From positions 1,220,492 through 1,284,491 of the forward strand of contig NC_036459.1 of the NCBI RefSeq assembly GCF_002775205.1: DNA of 64,000 nucleotides, read 5' to 3'. This document shows positions 49,940 through 61,111 of this stretch, piece by piece. Made by a program: the position numbers and the translations under genes. The notes under the pieces are model-generated. The model had not been told where the DNA came from and ran no database searches. It saw nothing but the letters and a program-made list of their open reading frames with translations. Within the stretch, counting starts at the first letter, position 1. The number at the start of each line of letters is the position of its first letter. The DNA comes from Xiphophorus maculatus. Lineage: Eukaryota; Chordata; Actinopteri; Cyprinodontiformes; Poeciliidae.

Positions 49940-50250
49940 AAAGTCAGAATTCTGATTTTTAAATTCAGAATGCTGAGAAAAAGAAACTAAATTCTTAATC
50001 AAAACTTTGATTTTAAGGTCAGAATTATTTCGTTAGTCAAAATTGTTAGTTTATAATCAGAGTTATGAGGAAAAAAAGTCAGAATTCTGAGATTCCTGAG
50101 TTTAAATTTGAATTCTGTGGGAAAAAAGGAACAAATTCTGAGTTTAAAGTGAGAGTTCTGAAAAGAAATCTGAGAAAAAGTTTGATTTTTGAGAAAAAAA
50201 TGAAAAATTCTGAGAACAAAGTACAAAATCTGATCAGTCAGAATTTGGGG
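49940..50250. repeat. Degenerate AGTCAGAATTCTGAG array
   Basis: Imperfect units of AAAAAGTCAGAATTCTGAG and similar words; a second block of the same type is at 50570-50960. Confidence 0.65.
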
Positions 50251-50430
50251 AAATTATATTGATATTATATTTTTAGATTAATTACATTTGTTATAACATT
50301 GACAGTCCTATTCCCTTTGTACCCTGTAGCCTAGAACCTAGGCAACAGGGTACAAAGTCATTCTAGCTGCTAGGAGATGACAAAATGACAGAACAGAGAG
50401 GAAAAGGTGGTTTCCTGATCGCTGACTAAC

Positions 50431-50512
50431 TCCTTTCCTGGCCGTTTTCATGGCCGGTTTCCTGGCCGGTTTCCTGGCCCGTTTCCTGGCCGGTTTCCTG
50501 GCCGGTTTCCAG
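50431..50512. repeat. 12-bp TTTCCTGGCCGG tandem repeat
   Basis: About six imperfect units of TTTCCTGGCCGG (variants CATGGCCGG and CTGGCCCG). Confidence 0.85.
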
Positions 50513-52138
50513 TCTACGCTCTGATGCAAACAGAGTCCTGAGGACGAAAAGCATCATACAAAAAATCCTCCACGATTTCTGACTTTAAAGTCAGAATTCT
50601 GGGGAAAAAATCTGAATTTTTATAAAAATGTCAGACTTTTGATTTTTTTAAAAAGTCAGAATTATGAGATTTCTGATTTGAAAACAAAATTCTGAAAAAA
50701 TTAAAATTTTTTGAAAAATGTCAATTTTAAGAAAAGTTAGAATTCTGAGAAAAACTTTCGTTTTAAGAAAAATGTCAGAATTTTGATAAAAATGTCGGTA
50801 TGAGAAAAAAGTCAGAATCGTGACATTTCTGAGTTTAAAGTGAGAATTTTGAGAAAAATTTAATTTTGAGTTAAAATGTCTGACTTACAGTATGAAATTA
50901 ATGGCAAAATTGTGAGGAAAAATAATGATTTTATTTAGCAAAAAATCTGAATTTTGATGAACAAGACAGAGTTTTTTCAGAGAAAAAATGTTTATTTTTA
51001 AATTCTGTTTTTAGATGAATCACGTTTATTAAGTCGTTGATGACGGCAGCTCGGTTTAAAAAGGCTGGATGATTTCCCTTCTGTTGGAAAGCATCCAGTG
51101 AGCTGGACGGTGTTTGTCTCTCCTCCACAGCTGAAGCTCATGAAGGCTCTTCAGCTCGAGTCGTTTCCTGTAACAGACGCCACATTGTTTGGCTCAGCTA
51201 GTAAACAATCTCACATTGTGCCTTGTTTTGCTCCTCAGATTGCTGGTGCTGGAAGTAAATATTCAGAAATGAGGAAAACCTGAAAAAATCAAGATGTTTC
51301 AAAGAATGGAGAGACAGAGAAGCTAAACAAAACCCAGAAAACCACATTTCTGGACGCAAAGTTTTAACTACAGAAGTCGGAGTTGCACTGCAGCTCTCCT
51401 CCAATCAGATTCACCTCCAGGATTTACGTCTGTCGCTAGGCAACACAGCTCTTCAGCTCCTCCAAAGGTTTTCTACTAAGTTCAGGTCTGGAGATTGATG
51501 AAGCTACTTCAGGAGCCGCTCCTTAGCAGTCCTGACTGCGTTGCGTAATTCACGCACTTGTTTTTAAGTTACTCTGCCTCTGGTTGTAGAGTTCAGAACC
51601 AGAAGGTTGTGGCTAAATGTGGGAACAACATAATCCACAACAGTCTAAGAAAAGTGTTGCTTGTAAACTCCATTTAACTTTAATTGCTTTCACGTCTTGC
51701 TTCTATACTTCTATTTTTTCCAAGCATTTTGATTTTCTTTCCCTTTTTTCAATAAGTCACCTATTGTTCTTCATTGAACATGTTAGCATAGGCCTATGAG
51801 CTCAATAAAACATTTTCATTACATTTTTTACACAAAATCAATCTTAGATAATGGGATTTTAGTCAGTTCAGTAGGTAACCACCTACTACCACCCCCACAC
51901 AGCCACACTGTTCTGCACTTTGCACTGTCACATCATCTGTACTTTGCCATAATTGGACCTGCTGCTACTTCTTTGGTGTGGTTGAGTGCCTTTAGTTAAT
52001 TTAGTTGTATATATTGTTATTATTATTATTGTGTGTTTGCTTATTTATACTGTATATATTTGACCTTTTGCACGGGAGCTGCAATGGAAATTTCGTTGAA
52101 TTCTGTTCAATGACAATAAATGCTATCTATCTATCTAA

Positions 52139-52853
52139 CAGACAGTTCCGCTCGGGTTGCTAGGTAACGGACAGAGTTCCGTTGGGGTTGCTAGGTAACG
52201 GGCAGAGTTCTGCTCGGGTTGCTAGGTGACGGACAGAGTTCCGTTGGGGTTGCTAGGTGATGGACAGAGTTCTGCTCGGGTTGCTAGGTGTTGGACAGAG
52301 TTCCGTTGGGGTTGCTAGGTGATGGACAGGGTTCTGCTCAGGTTGCTAGGTGACGGACAGAATTCCGTTGGGGTTGCTAGGTGACGGACAGAGTTCCGTT
52401 GGGGTTGCTAGGTGACGGACAGGGTTCTGCTCGGGTTGCTAGGTGACGGACAGAGTTCTGTTGGGGTTGCTAGGTGACGGACAGAGTTCTGCTCGGGTTG
52501 CTAGGTGGTGGACGGAAGTTGGGGTTGCTAGGTGATGGACAGGGTTCTGCTCAGGTTGCTAGGTGACGGACAGAATTCCGTTGGGGTTGCTAGGTGACGG
52601 ACAGAGTTCCGTTGGGGTTGCTAGGTGACGGACAGAGTTCTGCTCGGGTTGCTAGGTGGTGGACAGAGTTCCGTAGGGGTTGCTAGGTGATGGACAGGGT
52701 TCTGCTCAGGTTGCTAGGTGACGGACAGAATTCCGTTGGGGTTGCTAGGTGATGGACAGAGTTCTGCTCGGGTTGCTAGGTGATGGATAGAGTTCTGTTA
52801 GGGTTGCTAAGTGATGGACAGAGTTCTGTTGGGGTTGCTAGGTTACCGGCAGT
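52139..52853 (+). repeat. 31-bp GGTTGCTAGGTGACGG minisatellite, ~23 copies
   Basis: Unit GGTTGCTAGGTGACGGACAG plus AGTTCCGTTGG or AGTTCTGCTCG. The two endings often alternate, giving a 62-bp higher-order period. The core GTTGCTAGGTAAC is a near palindrome. The array ends 475 bases before gene D's ATG and lies inside a dispersed repeat whose flanks recur at 45775-45985. Confidence 0.9.
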
Positions 52854-53328
52854 ACTTACTGATTTGTGACTTTACATTCTGGAGGTTTTTGAAATGACTC
52901 ATTTTCCAGACACCAAAACTTTTTATCAATAACTAGATTGCTGATGATTTTATTGTTTTTAGAAGCAGCAGAAACCCACACAGAGATTTTCCAGCCTTTT
53001 TTCCTGCACTGGTTTACAATATTTAGTGTGTCTGTGTTATTTTAACATTTCTGCAAACAAACTTTTTAATTCAGCTTATTTTCAAGCTGTTTAAATGCTA
53101 AAGACAATCAAGAACCAAACTGTTTGTGCAGCTTTCTGTTTCATTTTCTGTTGCTTTGCTGAGTCTTGATGGGTTCGTACCTAAGCCTTAGAGCCGCTTG
53201 TGCTGATTGGCTGCTGTATTTCCACCCAGACACTCAGACTCTCTGCAGGAGCGTTTGAACGTCACACCCAAACTGCATCTGATCAACCGCTCTGCTTCTC
53301 CTCTTCAGTGTCGAAGTGAACAGAAAAG

Positions 53329-53870
53329 ATGGGGAAAATAAACGGATGCCTCAAGTGCCTTTTTATCTTCTTTAATGTGCTGTTTCTAGTAAGTAAAAGT
53401 TATTTTAAAAATTTTTTTCATGTTTTTGCATCTCTAAAATCTTAATTTTTAGTAATAATTAAGTTTTAATAAAATGTGTTGATCAACAAGAAGAATCAGG
53501 TTTTTTTTTAAAAATAACACAAAAAGACAAAAAAGTTGTTTTTGCTCTTTTATTTTTATTTTGCAGTTTTAGGCTTCTTTGAACTTTTGCTGTATTATTA
53601 GTCATAAAATGTATTATCAGTCATTTTATATTAATTATCCTGCATTGGAAAAATATGAAAGATTTTGGATTTCTGGAGTATGGAAAATGTACAAATTGTT
53701 CTTGATTCACCTTTCAAACTTATATGTTTCTGTAAAACTTGTAATTTGTTAAATTAGATCTTAGTTGCAATTTAATTATTACAGTTAAAAGTTACATAGG
53801 ATGAACAAAGTACATGATGTTCTGATGTGTAAAATGTCCACTTTGTGTCCAGTAAGCAGTGACTTCCAGT

Positions 53871-53950
<80 letters not shown>

Positions 53951-56900
53951 AGGAGGGGGTGTGTGCGTGGGTGTGTGTGGGTTGGGGGTCCTGTTACTCT
54001 CCGCCCATCAACCCTCCTGTTGTTTTCTCTCTCTAACGGTATTTTAATGCTTCCCGTTGAAGACTTTATGTTCTTTCGGTTTCCTTTCGGATGAAACGGA
54101 GAAAAAAGAAAGAAAGAAAAAGTTTGGAGTTTGAGAAATCTTGGAGAAAAGTTTCAGAAAGTTTTTTGGTGCAAGAATAAAACACAAAAACTTAAAAAGT
54201 GAATTTATAAAGTTTTTTGTAACTTTTTTTTTGTTTCTTTGATTAATTATATTTCTCCCCCGCGCCTTTTTAATTTTTTTTTTCATCCTCCGTTCCCGGC
54301 ATTTTTCTGAAGCTGCGTCATTTCACACAGTCGCCCATTTTCTGCTCTCTGCCGCCCTCTCGTGTCCTGCAGCCAAAATTACAGCAGAATTTATTACGCC
54401 TAAAATAAACTATTAATCCCCTAAAACCAGGATTCTTCACTTTTTTTGTTCTAATAATTTATTAATAAAATAAATGAAAAGATGAAAAATATGTTTAATT
54501 TATAATTTTGTCATCAAATGAAACTTTTTTTGTCTCCCTTTCATATGAGGAACTTTTTGTGAATTTCAAATGAAGCAAAAATTGTTTAATTTGTGTTCAG
54601 TTGAGTTTTTCTTTCTATCCCAGATCATCGGATGTGTGCTGATATACGTGGCAGTGCAGGCCACTGCTATTTCTATCCAGGTAAACTATGAAAATATCAT
54701 ACAATTTAAATTATTTAGAGTAAAAGTCTCAAATATATACTTCCTGTTTTGATATGGTAAAAAAAAAAGAACCAAGTAGTTGCATCTAATCCTGTGCATT
54801 AATGTAATGACAAGCAACCTGGAGCTAGACACTCCAAACCAACAGGGGGCGCTCCAGAGCGCAATGTGTTTCACACAACTACAATTGACAATTGTCATAT
54901 TATAAAAATAAAGTAGCAATAATACAGAACAAAGTTGTAATATTACAAGAATAAACCAAAATGTTGTGACTTTATTCTCTTATTATCCTGGCTATGGGCA
55001 GAAGAAACCTCCTGTAGCAGTCTGTGTTACAGTGAATCTGAAGAAGCCTCTTACTGAAGACAGTCTGATGTCAGTTTTTTTATTTGTTTTAGTTTTATAT
55101 TTAGTTTCTAGTGGACTTTGGTTCACTGTGGTTGTTTTTAAATCTCTTTTTGACTCGAACTGAACTGGATACTTTGAAGAAACTGTGATTAATCGTTTAA
55201 AGTTTTGCTGTGACTCGTTTCTTTGCTTCCCAAACGATCAGATGTCGACATTCGGAGGCCCGGGCGTGGGCTGGATCTGGGTCATCACCCTCGGCGTCTT
55301 CGGCATCTCCGCTCTGGGAATCTTCGCCGCCTGCTCAGAGAAGGAGCTTTTCCTCAAAATCGTACGTAGAAAAGTCTGAATCCTACAGAAAGATGAGATG
55401 AGGAGTCAGCAGAGCGCGACCTGAACTTGTTTTGTGCAGTTTGCAGGTTTCATGGGGATTGGGATGATCATCATGCTGATCTTTGGGACTGTTGTGGCTG
55501 TTTTGAGAAACTCGGTAACCTGCTATAAACCCCTGGTTCATTATGAACTTCAGTTTGGTTTTATGCTAACAGAGTTTTGATTTTTATCTTTTAGCTGAAA
55601 CAAAACTTTGACAGTAAAGCCAAAGAATATGTCGAGCCTCTCATGAAAGACGAAGAGTCGCGGCAAAAGCTGGAGGAATTCCAACTGACAGTAAGACTGG
55701 ACTCTGAATCCGTCCTCATGCTCTGGATGTCTGACGTTTTGTGCAGAAGCCTCCAGTAAGGCGTGTGTGTTTGCAGTTCCAGTGCTGCGGCGTGGTGAGC
55801 GCCGAGGACTGGGGCAGAAAAATCCCAGCCTCCTGTCAATGCAGCAACACCAACGGACTCTTCAGACCCTGTAAATCCAAACCTGCGGTACGTCGGGCGG
55901 GAAACGTGTTCAGGGCCATACAGAGGCATTTTATTTTATTTTATTATTTCATCAGCTTTATCTTATTTATTTATAATTATTTTATAATACTTAATATTTT
56001 TTAAAAAACATTTTTAATAGAATTTTATTTACTTATTTTTACATGAATCTCATTTTTAATTCTGGCCTTTTATTAATTTATTGAAACAATTTTTATTATT
56101 CACAATGACTTTAACCAAGAGGAGTGTTTTCTCTAAACATGAAGGCCTTTTGTTCTACTTTATTTAAACGTTTTAATTGGTTTTATTTTATTTTTTATAA
56201 ATTTATATTTTACTTATTGATTTTATTATTAATTAATTATTTTTTATTTATTACATGAATTTCTTAATTCTGGGATTTTAACCATTTTTAAAATTTGTCC
56301 TTTTAATTCACACAAGTGCAATGATGTTAAATAGCAATATTTTTTAATGAATATATTTTTCATTTTATTTTTATTATTGATATTTTTCATCAGATTTCTT
56401 ACAGTTTTTAGAAAATGCTGAAATCTGTATTTTCATGGTGTTTCTGGTTTCTGTGTGAATCTTCTGAACGTCGTCTTGTTGTTTTCCTGCAGGGATCTTC
56501 AGGACCGGATCTGATCCACTCTGAGGTATTAATTCAGATGATCAACAACGTTCTGCTCATGTTGGGCCAATTCGGGCCTCTGAACATAAATTTCCGCCTA
56601 AAAATCTCAGAAATTTTCTAGAAAAAATTTTGTTTTTGCAATGATGCCAGTTTGCTAGACAAACATTTGAGATTTTCTGTAAAGAACTTGAAACATTTCT
56701 AGGAAAACGTGAAAATTTTGAGTTTTTAAAGTCACAAATTTGCTAGAAAAATTTTTTGGAAAACTTTTGTTTCAAAATTGCAAATTTTTTACGAAAAACT
56801 TGGAATTTTTCAAGAAATGGAACCTGGTAATTTTCTAGAAAACACTTGGTAATTTTCTAGAAAAAAAATGAAATTCTGAGATTTAAATATTACAAAATAG

Positions 56901-58729
56901 TTTGAAAAAAAAATCAGAAATTTTCTAGGACAGAATTGGAAATGTCTGAAAAATGGCTAATTTGCTAGAAAAAAACGGAGAAAGTTTCTAGAATCGAACT
57001 GGGAAATTCTTGGCAGTTTCAAAAGTTGCAAAATTTTTTTACTTCTGAAACCAAAATTTTCTTTCTGAAAAAATTCTGAGATTAATCAGATATTTCTCTT
57101 CACCAACTTTTGACTTTTTAAACTGAAAGATTTTCTTGCTTCTTCTAATAGTAGAAAATGTTCAACTTTCCAAAGTTTGCACAAGTTTTTCTAGAAAATG
57201 TGAAATTTACCTAAAATGTCTGTTTTCTAACCAAATTTCCACCTTTTCAAACTGAGGAAATTCCTTATTTTTCATAGAAATTTTCAGACTTTTTTTTACT
57301 CCTGTTTTTTCTGTCTGAACGGCTCTGATATCCTGTCGAATGTTTAAATCTTATTGTTTTATTTCCGCCTCTCTCCTCTGCAGTCCTGCAGCGGCAGCAT
57401 CTTTTACTTAGTGGACATTGTATTCAAGGTCTGCCTGGGCTTCCTGTTTGGATTCGCTGTCACTGCAGTGAGTCCCACTGATGGTTTCATTTATAAAATG
57501 ATTTCTTGCCAGCATGTGGTTGTGCAGCAGAAACTATAAAACAACTGCAGATGCAGTTTCCTGCCAACAAGCGGCAGAGTTTCACAATTTATTGTGATTT
57601 AAACAGGTTTTTAAAAAGTACAAATAGAGGATGAGGACTCGGCCAAGAAAGATCAATAAATAAAGTTAAGAGAATAAAGTCATAAAATGATGATATTACC
57701 AGAATAATGTCATAATGTTGGTAAAAAGAAAAAAAAGGAAATATTTAATCTTTAAAAGCATCAGATTATGAATATCAGACTGTGTCCTGATCACTGATGG
57801 TTTGTTTTTTTAAATAATTTTGATTAAAATCACTAATTTTGTTGAAGTAAGTTAGAAATACCTGCAAGGAATTTTGTGACGTGACTCCGCAGGAAGATGT
57901 TTAATAATAAGAAGGAAAAGCAGCTTCAGAACCAGAAAATAAAAACTCTTCATGAGGTAAATATTCAGGTTTTTAATCATTTTGACCTTAAGTTGATAAG
58001 TAAGTTTAACAGAGTTTAAAAGTAAAGTTGTTTACAGCTAAACTATGCTAAGCTAAACAGGCTAAACGTGAGCAGAAAAATAAGGCCGTTTTCTCAGGAC
58101 GGCCACCAGGAGGCGCTGTGGCCTCTGAAAAACGAAACAATTGAATCCCTTAAATTTTTCATCACAATTTTTGTTTCCTGTTGTTCAATCAATTTCAAAA
58201 ATAAAACGTGAGTTAAAATAATTGATTTAAATGTTATTTCTGACGCCAGCAAAGCAGCAAAAAATGGAAAAGTTGACAAGAAAACAACCAAAGAAAAAAA
58301 CCTGAGAACAATGTTAATAAAATAATATTTGATGTGATTAGCATAAAATATTACATATTTTCTTATAATCAAAAGAGGATTGTGTTGAAAATTGTATTAT
58401 CTGGTAACAAAGTTATAATAATCTGATAGTAACATTTAATTTATGTTAATTAGATGTAATATATATGAAACGGTGAATAAAAACATTCTCAAAGTTGATG
58501 TTTCTTTACATATTAGGGGTTAATACTCATTGGGGGCATTAAAAACAAATTTATTGCTTATTTTTGGTGCAGAATCGAAACATGTGACCTAATTATTTAA
58601 GTATGTTTTAATTTCTGAGTTTGTTTGTCCTTCCAGCTGTTGGGCCTGCTGATCTCCATCCTGATGATCCATCAGGTCAGACGTCACGACGGCATGGGAG
58701 GGCCGTCCATCGCCATGAAGGGCTACTGA
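53329..58729 (+). CDS. Tetraspanin (tetraspanin-8/CD63-like), gene D
   Basis: Nine phase-0 exons: 53329-53388, 54624-54680, 55242-55361, 55440-55514, 55595-55690, 55777-55887, 56493-56525, 57384-57467, 58637-58729; 242 aa. It opens MGKINGCLKCLFIFFNVLF, a classic tetraspanin N-terminus with likely palmitoylated Cys. TM2 is in exon 3 and ends ALGIFAACSEKELFLKI, without Cys-Cys-Gly. TM3 is in exon 4. The large loop has Cys-Cys-Gly at 139-141, DWGRKIPASC (Cys156), Cys158, Cys168 and Cys186, six cysteines. Exon 7 is the 33-bp mini-exon GSSGPDLIHSE. The tail is RRHDGMGGPSIAMKGY. GATTGGCTG, an inverted CCAAT box, lies about 130 bases before the ATG and is also seen before gene C. AATAAA occurs at 59293-59298 and 59532-59537. 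Confidence 0.92.
53389..54623. other. Gene D intron 1
   Basis: 1.2 kb with a (TG)n tract at 53874-53949 and a GAAA-rich patch near 54100-54120. No exon-like sequence is seen. Confidence 0.7.
53874..53949. repeat. (TG)38 microsatellite in gene D intron 1
   Basis: A 76-base perfect TG run followed by G-rich GGAGGAGGGGGTGTG. Confidence 0.95.
56590..57290. repeat. Degenerate AATTTTCTAGAAAA array in gene D intron 7
   Basis: Most of intron 7 (56526-57383) is built from imperfect TTTTCTAGAAAA palindromic words spaced about 25-40 bases apart. A shorter block with the same word is at 47440-47600. Confidence 0.65.
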
Positions 58730-61111
58730 AGCTAACCTGACCGTTAGCCTCTGAAATGTAACCCGGGACTCAGAGTCGGTTTTTATCATTTAACTCATCC
58801 TGAGAGGAAACGTTTCCTCTTTGTTTGTATCACTGATTTTTGTATGAACATTTATTTTTTTACATCTTTATGTTTTGTTGCTGAATTGTATTAATCTGTG
58901 AAATGCAGAAAAAATCTGAATATTTCCATCATCATCCGCAGCTGGGAGATGAAAACATTTAAATTCAAGAATTATTTAGAGAAACTACGACCGTGGGATT
59001 AATGTTTTATGCATTTTGGGGCCTGAAACTTGCAAACAACTTTTTATAAGTTGGCAAAACAATCACTAAAGCAGATTATATAAAATCTTCAGTCATTTTG
59101 ATGGAATAATTTTTACAACATAATGACTTTAAAAGTACCAGTAACATTTTTACATCTATTTTCTTATTAGTTTGTTGGAAATAATGTATTTTTTTATTAT
59201 TTTCTTACATCATTTTTCAGAAATTTCTACAAAATCTATCCACCCTTTTTGCAAAATTTGTATTTTTCTTTACTTTAAAACCTAAAAATCTAAATAAAGT
59301 GGTGGTTGTTAAAAAATGACAACAAATTTCCAACAGTAAAAATGAAATATTATTTTTATTTTAAAATCATTTGTGGCCTTTTGGGTCGTTTTGCTGGATG
59401 TTCACCTGATAAAAACGAGACAAATCTGTTTAAGCTTTAAAGTTTTACTAATTATGTAAATGGATGTTTTAAACTCCTTATGAAACCAAACATTTCCACT
59501 ATATTCTGTAAAAGTATTGCACTTTTTTAAAAATAAAAGCAACATTTCCACAAGTTTACTTGATATTGTGTTGAATCTAAATATTTATGACTTCTTAAAT
59601 GAAAACATCAGTTTTTCAAAATTATTGTGGTTTCTTATGTAAGAGATTCACACAAAGAAAAAATGTTTTCATTGCTTCTTAAAGTTCTTTTCAGATCATA
59701 TTCCTCTGAGTTTTGTGAATAAATATGCGTATGATTGCATCTATATGTGAAAAATAAATAACAAATCAGAGTTGTATTTATTACATAGAGCCAAACAATA
59801 TTAATTTACTTAATTTATTGTTTTAGGTTCTCATTTATCTGGAGAGGCATCAAACAAACAAGCATGAATATCATAAAAATAATTGGAAGAAAAGCATTTA
59901 TTGATCATAAATTATCAGAAACTGAAGTTATTTTCCTTCACTATGATTTTATATTGATTGGCTTCTGGAAACTTGAGTTTATTTTGTAATTGTATTGTAG
60001 AAAGTCCAACGTCTCTGTGCTGTAATTCTGCATAAATGATCCAGAGGGAGCAGATGCTAAACCTCACACATAAAAATTATTCAATAATTCAATCTAATCT
60101 CTCAGTTATTCAAACAAAACAGATTCAGTAAAACTAAGAAGTAAATTTTAGATTCATCCCTGAGTAGATTAGTCAGTTATTGCTTTATTTTGAGCCATGA
60201 AAAGGGAAATAATTCATATTATTCATGTTAATGGGTGAAAAAGTAATTTCTCATGAACATTTGACTTTTCGTACTTCTTCCCTGGAAGCTACCATAACTT
60301 TAGGTCACTGGTTTTGTTACGGCCATAATAAATAATAACTAAGTGCAGAAATAATGTGACTGCATCAGCAGCCAGAGAGGTTTTGGGGTCGGTGTCGCTC
60401 TCTGTGTCTCCAAATGTTTGCTTTTGATGCTGATGTGAATCCACATTCAGACAGACGGTCATGTGCAGAACTTCACATTTCACTGTTTGGAGAAAGAAAT
60501 TCATTTTCATTTTGCTCTTTGCAGCTTTAAACCCTTTGAGAAAACATTTAGAAGCAGCACATCATATATTTTATTATATTTTAGAGCTTTACCAATATAA
60601 AAGAAGAATATTTGGAGAACAAATGTTTATAGGTTGTGTGAACTGACCTTTGAACTTGTACTTTTATTCTTATAAAGTCTCTTTGCTCAGAGCAAAAGGC
60701 CAATTTATTTAGCTAAATCTTTATAAAGATTAACATCAATTGTCAAAATACCAGAAAACACATCAAAAATACATGATTTATTGCTTCAATGCAAATTAAA
60801 ATAAAGAATATATTGAATATTAAGAAGGTTAAAAGATTACAGTTCTGACATTTGAATTTTCAATAAAAAATAAAACAATGAACCTGAAAAATATGTTTTT
60901 GTAATAGAAAAACAAAAATAGCAAGAGGTTAAACAGCAGAGAAAGATAAAAAAAATCATTTTTTTATGCTTCCTGTTGCTGCTTCCTCATTTCACTGACT
61001 GGCTGCAGATTTGCTTTAAAAGCCGAAACGTTTCTCTGCAGACGCTTTAAACTCAACATCACTTCTGTTCTCTCTGCCTTTCAACTGTCTAGTCAAAGTA
61101 AAACAGAAAGT
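58730..61111. other. Gene D 3' UTR and intergenic region to gene E
   Basis: 2.4 kb. The first 0.8 kb is probably D's 3' UTR, with AATAAA at 59293 and 59532. From about 60280 it is the block duplicated before gene C. CTTTAAAAG near 61014-61022 is a TATA-like box about 90 bases before E's ATG. No other gene is seen. Confidence 0.65.
60280..61111. repeat. Duplicated upstream block of gene E
   Basis: Partner of 37810-38798; see that entry for shared words. It runs up to the E start codon. Confidence 0.8.

Larger units (their letters stand above)
42699..53328. other. Gene C 3' UTR and intergenic region to gene D
   Basis: 10.6 kb without a recognisable gene. Gene C's 3' end is probably near AATAAA at 42959-42964. 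Then come a TA tract (43433-43494), a 23-bp repeat (45254-45322), GTTGCTAGG-containing repeat copies (about 45775-45985 and, inverted, 47190-47330), a CAG tract (49665-49756), degenerate TCAGAATTCTGAG arrays (49940-50250, 50570-50960), a 12-bp repeat (50431-50512) and the large GTTGCTAGG minisatellite (52139-52853). The frames at 46006-46731 and 47703-48207 have no domain. Confidence 0.6.

Noticed and set aside
52139-52853. Considered as a CRISPR-like array
   Set aside because: Units are contiguous 31-bp tandem copies without unique spacers, and the genome is vertebrate.
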